DNA of 64,000 nt from Sphingobacteriaceae bacterium (GTDB lineage: Bacteria > Bacteroidota > Bacteroidia > Sphingobacteriales > Sphingobacteriaceae): positions 186,001 to 250,000 of the forward strand of contig JAQSWM010000002.1 in NCBI GenBank assembly GCA_029266635.1, in the 5' to 3' direction. Both the position numbers and the translations under genes were made by a program. Below are positions 8,215 through 16,351 of the stretch, piece by piece (positions within the stretch are counted from its first letter, which is position 1; every line of letters begins with the position of its first letter). The notes under the pieces were generated by a model. The model searched no databases. It had not been told where the DNA came from and worked only from the letters and a program-made list of their open reading frames with translations.

Positions 8215-8964
8215 TTAAGGATTAGAATGTTGGGTTTTGAACCCTCCCTCTGAAATATATTTTTTTAGTTCAAACTTCCGGCCTTTTCGATCAGCATAAC
8301 GCATCAGCCGATTCTCATTGATCGTGTATTTATAATAGGCATTTTGGTAAATTGCACGTAGTTCTCCACCAGCCAAGAAGAGAAACTCTAAATCGCAGTA
8401 AACATCTACCAGCATTTTTTCGATTGTTATAACTGGTAGATTATCTCGTTCGCCCAGCGGGCTTTCTGTCGTCAAGTTCCTGATTACTAGGGGTAGCCGA
8501 AAATCTGGTAATACGTTGTTTAATAAACTTTCTGATGGTTGCAGGAAGACGCCGCTGAATTCCTCCTTAAGCCGATAGTAGGCTGATTCTGCTACGTCTC
8601 GTTCAACATCTACCAAAATAAAATGGTAGCTGCTAAGGTGCTGGGCGAATTCGTTCAGTAAGCCCGTGTCCCATACACAGTAATTGATTAACGGGAATTG
8701 TTTTCGAAGAAATTTACTTATCTTCAAGACTCTGGCGGGCATTTCCGGTTGATAAATTTTACCCCCACCAAGCTGGTATCTACCTCGTCCGCTTCTGCTA
8801 ATCACACCATCACTTACTAAATCGTGTATCCGCCAATTAATTGTAGCATTCGGTAAACTTGGCTCTTTTTCTCGGAAAAAGTGGCGAAGATCATCTAGGG
8901 TAATAGAATTATTCTTACCAAAGTAAGTTTCCAGGTCAGCTATGTACTCTTGCTTTTTGATAAT
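8215..8964 (-). CDS. abiEi: AbiEi-like antitoxin with N-terminal winged helix; start codon uncertain
   Basis: Partner of the toxin. The first in-frame start of a usual kind is GTG at 8805 (196 residues), but that would cut a helix-turn-helix domain: the frame stays open and protein-like upstream, giving TINWRIHDLVSDG just before the GTG and LETYFGKNNS further up. The frame is open to about 9046 but contains no ATG, GTG or TTG; an ATT at 8962-8964 is one candidate. I therefore draw the gene from 8964. The C-terminal part carries LPVITIEKMLVDVYCD. Known AbiEi proteins repress their own promoter through the winged helix and neutralise AbiEii. Either a rare start codon is used or the 5' end is damaged. 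Confidence 0.7.
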   Translation of the reverse strand: MIKKQEYIADLETYFGKNNSITLDDLRHFFREKEPSLPNATINWRIHDLVSDGVISRSGRGRYQLGGGKIYQPEMPARVLKISKFLRKQFPLINYCVWDTGLLNEFAQHLSSYHFILVDVERDVAESAYYRLKEEFSGVFLQPSESLLNNVLPDFRLPLVIRNLTTESPLGERDNLPVITIEKMLVDVYCDLEFLFLAGGELRAIYQNAYYKYTINENRLMRYADRKGRKFELKKYISEGGFKTQHSNP

Positions 8965-8989
8965 GCACGTCCGTAAGTAATCAAATATA

Positions 8990-9014
8990 CGGCAGTTAAC
9001 TGATATTTCTGCCG
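8990..9014. promoter_or_regulatory. Candidate AbiEi operator (CGGCA-N15-TGCCG)
   Basis: CGGCAG and CTGCCG flank 13 bases just upstream of the antitoxin frame, extended by TGCCGAAAATTTG, which matches 12 of 13 bases of the arm at 7130-7142. Known AbiEi proteins bind inverted repeats in their promoter, so an autoregulatory operator is likely here. Confidence 0.5.
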
Positions 9015-9046
9015 AAAATTTGTTGGGGTTTTTAGAAGGTTTAGAA

Positions 9047-9301
9047 GTTTAGAATATGTTGTATCAGTGTCAATAAAACCGAATACTGAAAGACTAATCT
9101 TAAGTATCGCAGATAGTTAAGAAAGTTTTTACCGGATTAAAAAAAGCTATCAAAGCTACTGTAATTGTCATGAGAATAAACCTTCAGGTGATAATCTGTT
9201 AAGCCACCAAAATCAAAGAAGAAAAATCGGGCAAGAGAATGTGGAATAAATAGCGAAGCGGTTTATGCCGCAAAAGCTCTTTACGGGTTTTTCTTCGCGG
9301 G
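9047..9301. other. Intergenic stretch between AbiE promoter and CBASS 3' end
   Basis: No gene recognised. It holds a weak inverted repeat, GAAGAAAAA (9219 region) with TTTTTCTTC (9286 region), and a small GCGG/CCGC hairpin near 9260-9273 that could act as the CBASS operon terminator. The expected abiE promoter should lie in its left part. Confidence 0.5.
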
Positions 9302-9808
9302 TTAACTTTGCTGGACCAGATTGTCGTCATAATCTGTATTTGCGGCGTATAGCTCAATCAACTTCTTGCTTCCGATAGATACAAATGCTCGTAATTGGAA
9401 ATGTTCTTCCGATCCGCCTATGATTATTAGGATTGGTTCTGGACATTTATATATTGTTGACTTTGCTATGTCTTGCATCTGTTGGATATCCTGACCACTT
9501 GGAGTAGGGGAATTAAATGGGTGGAAGTGCCATTCGCCAAGGTAATAAAATCCTCGCTCCCAGTTTTCATCCAGGAGCTTCTTCAAGCCTCTAGTCCCTC
9601 TTTCAAACCAAGAAAAACTCCCTCGGGAATCGGATGTGGGACCTGTTATTTGTTTTATAGACGCAAGACTCTGCCCCTGGTCGTAGTTTCCAATTAAAAT
9701 TCCCCCTGTTTCCTGCCGATAAGCGACTGATGCATATGCTTCCATTTCCATTCTTATTGGAAGGACGATTTCGACGGAGAATTTTTTATCCTTTGATCTG
9801 AAGACCAT
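9302..9808 (-). CDS. cap3: CBASS Cap3: JAB/MPN+ isopeptidase
   Basis: A 168-residue JAB-domain metalloprotease. The active-site set is complete: Glu33 in ETGGILIG, His94 and His96 in EWHFHP, Ser104 and Asp107 in PSGQD, i.e. the JAMM pattern HxH...SxxD. In type II CBASS, Cap3 reverses the conjugation made by Cap2, freeing the CD-NTase C-terminus. It is last in the operon, starting 2 bp after the cap2 stop. Confidence 0.92.
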   Translation of the reverse strand: MVFRSKDKKFSVEIVLPIRMEMEAYASVAYRQETGGILIGNYDQGQSLASIKQITGPTSDSRGSFSWFERGTRGLKKLLDENWERGFYYLGEWHFHPFNSPTPSGQDIQQMQDIAKSTIYKCPEPILIIIGGSEEHFQLRAFVSIGSKKLIELYAANTDYDDNLVQQS

Positions 9809-9810
9809 TA

Positions 9811-11613
9811 TTAGTCATTATTAATCCCGATGCCAGCAAAATCGCCACGGTCATCGTATTTCTTTTCTACAACAGAGAGCTGAGTACCAGCTCCTGTTAA
9901 AAAGTGCTTTTCTATCACCTTAAAAGCCGCTCCAACTAACATTTGAATGTCATCTATACGAGCGGGAAATAAGGGATGCCAGCAGCCAATTCCTTCGATA
10001 ATTTCAGATTCGCCTCTAGCTGTCTCTGATTCCTTCTGAAGCCAAGTCGCCATCCTACGTTCAAAATCATCTTTGAGATTATTTGTCTCAGAACCTGGTC
10101 TCATATAACAGTAAAGTCGTTCTGCATTATAGCCTGTGGAAACGGAGAAGAAATGCGAGTTTTTAGGTGAAGGTTGATTACTTAATAGCTCAATCACCTC
10201 ATCCTCTGCCGTCGCATCAATAACAACATCAAAATCATCCAGAAAACCATGTTGTTTAGAAAAAATAGTATTTATGCTCATGTTTCTAAAATCAACTCTC
10301 TGAAACGGGAACAGCGAATTTAAGTGTCGACTCAGTGCCTCAGCTTTGTTTTTACCGACGTCTTTCACCGTCAATGTGTGACGGGAGAGATTGCCGGCAT
10401 GAAATTTATCGAAATCGATTATTGTTAAATTTTTACAGCCCAATCGACCAAACACCTCAGAAAAAGTAGCGCTAAGAGCACCCGCCCCAATAAATAAAAT
10501 CCGACTATCTCTTAACCCTTGATCCACTCGCCCTCTACTGGTGAGTTGTGCTTCGTTCCAATTTTCAGTTTTTATCCAGTTAATAATATTATTCGGAGAA
10601 AGTAGTATAGAAACCTGTCTTTTCCATAATGTTTCGTTATCTCGAAACCCCGTGACTTTTGGTGCCCTAGGCACCTCAAAGGCGAACCAGTGAATTAACT
10701 CTTTTGTTCCCCCAATACTTGAGGAAACAGGAAACCCTAGAATTACCACATTTAGCACTAATCTCTTTCTTTGTAGCTTTGTATAGGCTCGCAGTATAGT
10801 ATTGAAAAGATCTATTCCCTGATCTAAACAAACATTTGACAATTCTTTGAAGTTGCTGGCCATCTGCCAAGGCTTTATTATAGGAATATCACTTAGCATA
10901 ATCCATGCTCCAGTTTTTTGTTTCTGGCCTTTTTCCTGAATGTATTTACCCCAGAAATTGTCAGAATTATCTTCCCAAGGCGGGAAAAAGCTGGTTATAG
11001 GATAGGTTTCTGATTGGTGTCCCAAGCCACAATACGTAAATAGACCGCTTCTCTCTTCTCTATTTTGCCATTTTTCGAAAGAATGATTGTCTTCGTTAAA
11101 CACAAACCGAAAACTAGTTGCGTCCGGGTAATCCGGCAGTTCGAACGGATCTCCAACTTCCGCAAGGGTATCAGTTGCAGCTGCAACTAGCCACATTAGG
11201 CAGCGTTCCACATGCCATCTCAGACGCGTGCGAGCATGAAAAGGCTCGGTTGAATATCTTTTCCTACCCCAACTTCCCTGAGTCGTATCTAAACACACTT
11301 TTCCATCTCGCCATTTGATGCCCTCACGTAACCGATTGTAATTCTGGTGGTGAAAAGTGTACTTAATGCCCTTATCTGCATCAGGAAAAAAGTTAATACT
11401 TCCTCTTGGGTACTCGTCGTCAACGAAAATATGCCACTCTGTAGAAGGTGGTACAAGATCACTTTGAACCGTATCTATCGTTAATCGGGCAATAAGATGC
11501 CACTGGTTAATATTGTCGTCCCAAATGAAGTCATTCAAGCGTTCATAACCAACGATATCTTCGAGCAGCCGTCGCCCGAGCTTTAATTCTTTTGAAGTCT
11601 CCCTTTCAGGCAA
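9811..11613 (-). CDS. cap2: CBASS Cap2: E2-E1 fusion conjugating enzyme
   Basis: A 600-residue ThiF-type protein. The N-terminal E2-like part has a candidate catalytic Cys107 in GKVCLDT. The E1-like half begins with a nucleotide-binding loop (ILFIGAGALSATF, about residue 370), followed by TIIDFDKFHAGNLSRH, and carries a second candidate catalytic cysteine at about residue 542 (GIGCWHPLFP). Cap2 enzymes adenylate the CD-NTase C-terminus and attach it to target molecules, which primes the synthase. The start overlaps the end of the CD-NTase gene by 8 bp, so the two are probably translated in step. Confidence 0.92.
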   Translation of the reverse strand: MPERETSKELKLGRRLLEDIVGYERLNDFIWDDNINQWHLIARLTIDTVQSDLVPPSTEWHIFVDDEYPRGSINFFPDADKGIKYTFHHQNYNRLREGIKWRDGKVCLDTTQGSWGRKRYSTEPFHARTRLRWHVERCLMWLVAAATDTLAEVGDPFELPDYPDATSFRFVFNEDNHSFEKWQNREERSGLFTYCGLGHQSETYPITSFFPPWEDNSDNFWGKYIQEKGQKQKTGAWIMLSDIPIIKPWQMASNFKELSNVCLDQGIDLFNTILRAYTKLQRKRLVLNVVILGFPVSSSIGGTKELIHWFAFEVPRAPKVTGFRDNETLWKRQVSILLSPNNIINWIKTENWNEAQLTSRGRVDQGLRDSRILFIGAGALSATFSEVFGRLGCKNLTIIDFDKFHAGNLSRHTLTVKDVGKNKAEALSRHLNSLFPFQRVDFRNMSINTIFSKQHGFLDDFDVVIDATAEDEVIELLSNQPSPKNSHFFSVSTGYNAERLYCYMRPGSETNNLKDDFERRMATWLQKESETARGESEIIEGIGCWHPLFPARIDDIQMLVGAAFKVIEKHFLTGAGTQLSVVEKKYDDRGDFAGIGINND

Positions 11614-12754
11614 ATCTTTTCTTGTCTACGTCTGAATTCTCTTTTCTCTGACTAAAACCTCCAGGCGGAGTTGAAAGGTTGCGATTATCAGAATCGTCGT
11701 CATCGCCTTCGTAAGGAGGGAATTTATCACCGAATAGTTCTCTCCACTTATTCACTTGATCTTTAAGCTGAATACTATTTAAAGCTTCTCTAGCTACTTC
11801 TGCATATGATTTTACCGAATCATAGAAACTGACAAAATCATTAGAAGAAACACGCTTCCATACATCATGAGCCGGAACCCCTCTATCAGGTAGTATTGGT
11901 GTTTGGATTAGCAACCTTTCAGAGTAATAATTGGACACAATAGCTTCTAGTGTTTTGCAAACACCTTCGGCTACTGAAGTAATATTATCTGGACAGCAAT
12001 CGCCAATCATATGTTCAATTGGATAACCTTTCGGATATTTTAAGTTCGTGAGCCTTAAAGTCCTCCACCACTTAAGCGCTTTAACCACATTTACGTAGTG
12101 TCTATTAGTGTTTCTGTTTTTGTCCCGTGTCCAACGAATTTGTTCTAATGGATGGGTCTCTACCCATTCTTGGGCTTCACGGTCCGGAATCCATAAGGGA
12201 TCTGTCTTCCATTCGGCCTCAGCTCTCACGGCTTCCGATAGACTTACATATCCTCCTTGGGGTTCTGTCCAGCTTTTAGTTAATCGCCATTCATAACTGC
12301 TTGTGAATTCTTCCAAAATAAGATTGGAGGTTACACTGCGAGACTGCAGGGCCGCAGTATCAACTTCAGACGGTGCAGAGGTAATAACTATGTCAAGATC
12401 TACATAAGAAAGCTCAATTCCAATTGAGCGGCCTTGCATTTTATACTTTCCAGCATAGTGCTTTTCTACAAAGGGAACAAATTTATCAAGCGCTTCCTGC
12501 GGCGTAAGTTCGCTACGATCTAAATTCGTTACAACGATCACGTCCACATCTGCTCTTTTCCCATTGAGCGGCCTAACAGCTGTAGCTCTTCTGTAGCTTC
12601 CCTGAAGAAATGTGGAGACAATTATAGATTTCAGATCATCATCCGCATTAAGCCTATCGCGTAGGGTCTTGTGCCCTCTAATAAGGTCTTCCTTTTGAGA
12701 GAGAGTTAGCCTTATATCTGATAAAAAATCATTGAAGTAAGAGTCTATCTTCAT
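11606..12754 (-). CDS. cdnD-like: CBASS CD-NTase (cGAS/DncV-like cyclic oligonucleotide synthase)
   Basis: A 382-residue signalling nucleotidyltransferase. The core motif is FLQGSYRR (Gly52-Ser53) followed by ADVDVIVV (Asp69, Asp71), with the third acidic site in YVDLDIVI (about 119-121). On phage infection, CD-NTases make cyclic di- or trinucleotides that switch on the effector. The C-terminus is a flexible, charged tail ending DKKRFA, the end that Cap2 would conjugate. I cannot assign the clade or product by eye, but a SAVED-domain effector next door argues for a cyclic oligonucleotide sensed by SAVED. The gene starts 11 bp after the effector stop. Confidence 0.92.
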   Translation of the reverse strand: MKIDSYFNDFLSDIRLTLSQKEDLIRGHKTLRDRLNADDDLKSIIVSTFLQGSYRRATAVRPLNGKRADVDVIVVTNLDRSELTPQEALDKFVPFVEKHYAGKYKMQGRSIGIELSYVDLDIVITSAPSEVDTAALQSRSVTSNLILEEFTSSYEWRLTKSWTEPQGGYVSLSEAVRAEAEWKTDPLWIPDREAQEWVETHPLEQIRWTRDKNRNTNRHYVNVVKALKWWRTLRLTNLKYPKGYPIEHMIGDCCPDNITSVAEGVCKTLEAIVSNYYSERLLIQTPILPDRGVPAHDVWKRVSSNDFVSFYDSVKSYAEVAREALNSIQLKDQVNKWRELFGDKFPPYEGDDDDSDNRNLSTPPGGFSQRKENSDVDKKRFA

Positions 12755-12765
12755 TTGTTTAAGAT

Positions 12766-14316
12766 TTACGGTATTTCTATTATGGGATGGTATCCACCAT
12801 CCCTCTGGTTCTCAAAATCATATTCGTATAGCACGATGTTACCTAATTGCTTTATTCGCTGCCCTAGATAAAATGCGAATGCATTTGGCGCGGAAATAAA
12901 TAAGTGAATAGTTCCAGTATTACCAAGTTTTCGTCGTTTTGCTCGAACACCTGCTATCAATTCTTCGACTGCTGCAACTATTTGGCTCGCGTCTTTGATG
13001 GAGGCCACACCAGTTTTAGGATTTATTACGAAGTGAAGGCAACTTGAAACGTTCTGTAATTTTCTTTGAATATGAGCTTGAACGTCATCACGAATATCGT
13101 GTGTCACGCTGATTGATAGTGCTAAGTCAAGTTCTGAATCAAGTATTTTTTCCTCTTCAAGTGTCAATAATGGTTGTGAATAGGTGTTTATTTTTTCCGC
13201 CTCGGCTCGCCACAGAAGCTTGCCCGAGAATGTCTTTTGGATTATCGTTATGTCGAGTCCTCCGTATTTACTGTCCATATAGTAACCAAAGAGCATTGCT
13301 ATGGAAAGATGGGTATCTAAATGAACAATGATTCTTTTTTTTGACAAAATAGCTTTCTCTGAAAGATGAGCGAGTTGCTCGTTGATATACCCGGTACCTG
13401 AAAATTCTTCTAAAATGAAACGCCCGGAAAAGCAATGTAAGAAGCACTGCAGCGCATGAACTTCTAATTCCAAAGTTTCAGCTCCCCTTTGAAAACTTCG
13501 GATACCGATAATAAAAGAATCCTCTTTAGCTTCTTCGATCTCTTCCAACAATTCCTCACGGCGGCAGATATCTAAGAGTTCATCCTTCGTAAAGATGTTC
13601 TTTCCATCTTTATGTAGTTTTTGAATAAGGTCGCCATATTTGCTAGACTGTTGATTTTCGGGAACTGGTTTGAATCCTGAATGCTTAAGACGGTCATTCA
13701 AATTTTCCCTCAGTAGTTGTGCATCGTAATTGTGTCTGATCCTCAGTGGCGTTAGTATTAGTCTGAGTTCCCTGTCATCGTTAATTCCCAAGTGCTGCTT
13801 CCATGCTGCGCGGATTTTACCGTACTTTGAATTCTCGCCACCCTTAAATAAGACTTCCAGCCTAAGCCCTCCGTTATTCCCGAGTAGGTTCCGCAATTCA
13901 TCACTATGATCAAGGGTCCAGGCATTTACAATATAGTACCTGCATGTAAGATATTTGGCAGGGTCTTTTAGATAATTTCTATAAAGTCGTTGAAGAAGTG
14001 ATTCCCTTTCTGCGCCGATAAATTCAGGATCCATTAAAGCATGGCAGGTAAAACCGCGGGCATGATCAACGTGAAACTTTAATTGATAATAATCCTCTTC
14101 AATGGATGATCCAGATTCCATAATCGGGGGATCGTAAAAGACGACAACATCGTCAAAGCCGAAAGTGCTATCCATTTCCCAAGCAACCTTTTTGATACAA
14201 GTATGAGAGTGATTTAACCCACAGGCTTTTAGCCAGAAAAACTTAGCTTGATAGTCATCACCATCTTGTCGTGCTATTACATTTCTTCCCACAATTCTAA
14301 AGTGCTTAAATAACAA
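12766..14316 (-). CDS. cap4-like: CBASS effector: PD-(D/E)xK-like nuclease fused to SAVED domain (Cap4-like)
   Basis: A 516-residue effector. The C-terminal third has the SAVED pattern: IHLFISAPNAFAFYLGQRI, then IVLYEYDF and a final GGYHPII. SAVED binds the CBASS second messenger. The N-terminal part looks like a restriction-type nuclease fold, with Glu47 (VAWEMD), Asp55/56 (FDDVVVF) and the QxK motif Gln78-Lys80 (YYQLKFHV). The predicted action is DNA degradation after ligand-driven oligomerisation. First gene of the CBASS operon. The start is TTG at 14316; no ATG is available and a TAAATTTG box overlaps this codon, so GTG at 14292 is a possible alternative. Confidence 0.85.
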   Translation of the reverse strand: MLFKHFRIVGRNVIARQDGDDYQAKFFWLKACGLNHSHTCIKKVAWEMDSTFGFDDVVVFYDPPIMESGSSIEEDYYQLKFHVDHARGFTCHALMDPEFIGAERESLLQRLYRNYLKDPAKYLTCRYYIVNAWTLDHSDELRNLLGNNGGLRLEVLFKGGENSKYGKIRAAWKQHLGINDDRELRLILTPLRIRHNYDAQLLRENLNDRLKHSGFKPVPENQQSSKYGDLIQKLHKDGKNIFTKDELLDICRREELLEEIEEAKEDSFIIGIRSFQRGAETLELEVHALQCFLHCFSGRFILEEFSGTGYINEQLAHLSEKAILSKKRIIVHLDTHLSIAMLFGYYMDSKYGGLDITIIQKTFSGKLLWRAEAEKINTYSQPLLTLEEEKILDSELDLALSISVTHDIRDDVQAHIQRKLQNVSSCLHFVINPKTGVASIKDASQIVAAVEELIAGVRAKRRKLGNTGTIHLFISAPNAFAFYLGQRIKQLGNIVLYEYDFENQRDGGYHPIIEIP

Positions 14317-14703
14317 ATTTAATATTTTAAGGATGAGTTTACTAAGTATTCCTTTTGCTGTTGATAACTTGTTTTTTGTTTAATGCAAGGGAAAGAAATA
14401 ACTAGTGAGGAGTATTAATCTATATTTTTTATTGAAAGATTAAAAGAAAAAGTCGGAGTTCGGATCGACGAAAAAAGCTCAAATTCCGCCAATTCCGCCA
14501 CTCCCTTCCATCTCCGCCACCTCTGTTTTGTAGCCATTTAAAACGGTCTTAACTTCATTATTTCACGGCCGAAGGCGTGAAAAGCAAGATGTATTTTTGT
14601 ATCCAAAAACAATCTTGCCCTTCCTTCCAGAGTCAGTCGGGAGGTTCATTAATAGGCCATCTGCGGAACTTGCTGTCCGTGGACAAATGAAGGAGGACAA
14701 GAC
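14317..14703 (+). other. oriT: Putative origin of transfer (oriT) region
   Basis: A 387-bp gap between the divergent CBASS and mobC genes. It holds three CCGCCA copies spaced in a pyrimidine-rich stretch (14486-14520); a hairpin with arms TTTCACG (14561-14567) and CGTGAAA (14576-14582); and a second, longer one, GCAAGAT (14584-14590) with ATCTTGC (14612-14618), enclosing TTTTTG/CAAAAA. Inverted repeats directly upstream of a relaxosome gene are the usual oriT arrangement, so I infer that the relaxase nicks here. A strong Shine-Dalgarno (AGGAGGA) precedes mobC. Confidence 0.55.
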
Positions 14704-15108
14704 ATGCCAAGAAGAAAAGCTGAAGAAAGTAAGTTGCTCCAGCACAAGATCCAGACCCGCGTAAACCAGACGAAGTTTAAGCAGCTAACAGAGCTGGCCA
14801 AGAAGGCAGCCAATGGAAGTACAAGCGATCTTCTGAGAGATATACTCTACAATCGGGAAATAAAAGTTAGGACGGTTGACAAAAGCCTCTCCGAACTCAT
14901 GCCCGAGTTGATCCGGTTGAGAAGAGAGGTAAACTCGATCGGGAATAATATCAATCAAATTACAAGGTACTTCCATCAATCACCGGACGAGACGCGGAAG
15001 GTTTTTTACGCTATGAGGGTGGCAGGACTATATGACAGTACTGGGTCGAAGATTGAAGAACTGCTACAGCTAATAGCCGATTTGGGAAAGCAATGGTTGC
15101 AAAAATAA
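14704..15108 (+). CDS. mobC: MobC-like relaxosome accessory protein
   Basis: A 134-residue basic protein. It shows the ribbon-helix-helix-like N-terminus (RVNQTKFKQLTELAKKA) and the MobC segment RREVNSIGNNINQITRYFH. MobC proteins bind oriT and help the relaxase open the DNA. The gene overlaps the relaxase gene start (15093), which supports translational coupling, and has AGGAGGA just upstream of the ATG. Confidence 0.88.
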   Translation: MPRRKAEESKLLQHKIQTRVNQTKFKQLTELAKKAANGSTSDLLRDILYNREIKVRTVDKSLSELMPELIRLRREVNSIGNNINQITRYFHQSPDETRKVFYAMRVAGLYDSTGSKIEELLQLIADLGKQWLQK

Positions 15109-16346
15109 TTATCGGCAAACATATCGGCGGCATATTGGGCTACAATGAGCACAAGGTTCAGAAGGGCTCTGCTGAATTTCTTTGGGCAGAGAATTTTGCA
15201 TCTGATGCTCAGGACCTTTCCCTGAAGCAAAAACTTCGTCAGTTCGAGGCTTATATAGAACTGAACAGAAGGACTAAGACGAACGCGGTGCATATATCTC
15301 TCAACTTCGACAACATGGATCAGCTAAATAATGAATTACTGAAAAAGATTTCTCAGCAGTATATGGAAGCGATTGGCTTTGCTGATCAACCCTATTTACT
15401 GTACCGGCATTTCGATGCAGCTCACCCGCATGTCCATATGGTCACCACTAACATCCAAAGCACCGGAGAGCGAATAGATCTTCATAATATAGGAAAGCAC
15501 AAATCTGAACGTGCAAGAAAGCAGTTGGAGAGCGATTATGGACTGGTTAAAGCTGAGGGCAAGAAAAATCAGGAAGATCAGATCATCAAACCCGTGAACG
15601 TTAAGAAGGCAGTGTACGGAAGTGACGAAACCAAACAGGCCATATCCAATATTGTCCGGGCAGTAGTTAGAAACTGGAAGTTTACCTCGCTTCCAGAGCT
15701 AAATGCCATCCTTATCCAGTACAATGTAATAGCAGATCCGGGTAAGGAAGATTCAACGATGTTCCGAAAGAATGGTCTGGTGTACCGAATGTTAGATTCT
15801 AAGGGACACAAGATAGGTGTCCCGATAAAAGCAAGTAGCATTTACGGGAAACCAACTTTGAAGTTCCTGGAGAAACGCTACAAGCTAAACGAAGAACTAA
15901 GACGTCCCGTCAAGCAACAGCTCAGGCAGGTTTTGGGTTCTGCTATACAACTTGCGCGAACCCAAGAAGACTTTCAAAAGCATCTATCACGAAACGGCGT
16001 TGAGGTGATATTCAGAAAAAATAACGAGGGAAGAGTTTATGGAGTCACCTTTTTGGATCATGATTTCAGGACTGTTTTCAACGGAAGTGCCTTAGGGAAA
16101 AGCTATAGTGCCAACGCATTGATGGAAGCTTTTTCAAAAGTCAAAGACTTACAACCTACGGATAAGGGGAGTTTTCAATCCGGTTCCCTAGTGCCTGATG
16201 GTCATCAAATTGCACCTAAAGTTCCTGATCCGATTTATAACAGTGAAATTATAAGTGCCCTTCTTAAACCAGAATACCCTGAAGCGCCCAACATGAACTT
16301 TGGGCCAAGGCGGAAAAGAAGGAAGAAACGTAACCATTTATCCTAA
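15093..16346 (+). CDS. mobA-like: Relaxase / mobilization nuclease (VirD2-like family)
   Basis: A 417-residue nuclease expected to cut one strand at oriT and pilot it into the recipient. The His-rich metal site is plain: YRHFDAAHPHVHMVTTN (His106, His111, His113, His115). The N-terminal block MVAKIIIGKHIGGILGYNEHKV carries candidate nicking tyrosine Tyr17. The C-terminal part, after about residue 180, has a basic stretch and ends in a cluster of Arg and Lys. The neighbours MobC and the coupling protein complete a mobilization module. Confidence 0.92.
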   Translation: MVAKIIIGKHIGGILGYNEHKVQKGSAEFLWAENFASDAQDLSLKQKLRQFEAYIELNRRTKTNAVHISLNFDNMDQLNNELLKKISQQYMEAIGFADQPYLLYRHFDAAHPHVHMVTTNIQSTGERIDLHNIGKHKSERARKQLESDYGLVKAEGKKNQEDQIIKPVNVKKAVYGSDETKQAISNIVRAVVRNWKFTSLPELNAILIQYNVIADPGKEDSTMFRKNGLVYRMLDSKGHKIGVPIKASSIYGKPTLKFLEKRYKLNEELRRPVKQQLRQVLGSAIQLARTQEDFQKHLSRNGVEVIFRKNNEGRVYGVTFLDHDFRTVFNGSALGKSYSANALMEAFSKVKDLQPTDKGSFQSGSLVPDGHQIAPKVPDPIYNSEIISALLKPEYPEAPNMNFGPRRKRRKKRNHLS

Positions 16347-16351
16347 TAGTT

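Noticed and set aside
9219-9296. Distant inverted repeat GAAGAAAAA / TTTTTCTTC
   Set aside because: Low-complexity arms about 60 bp apart; chance in AT-rich sequence is likely.
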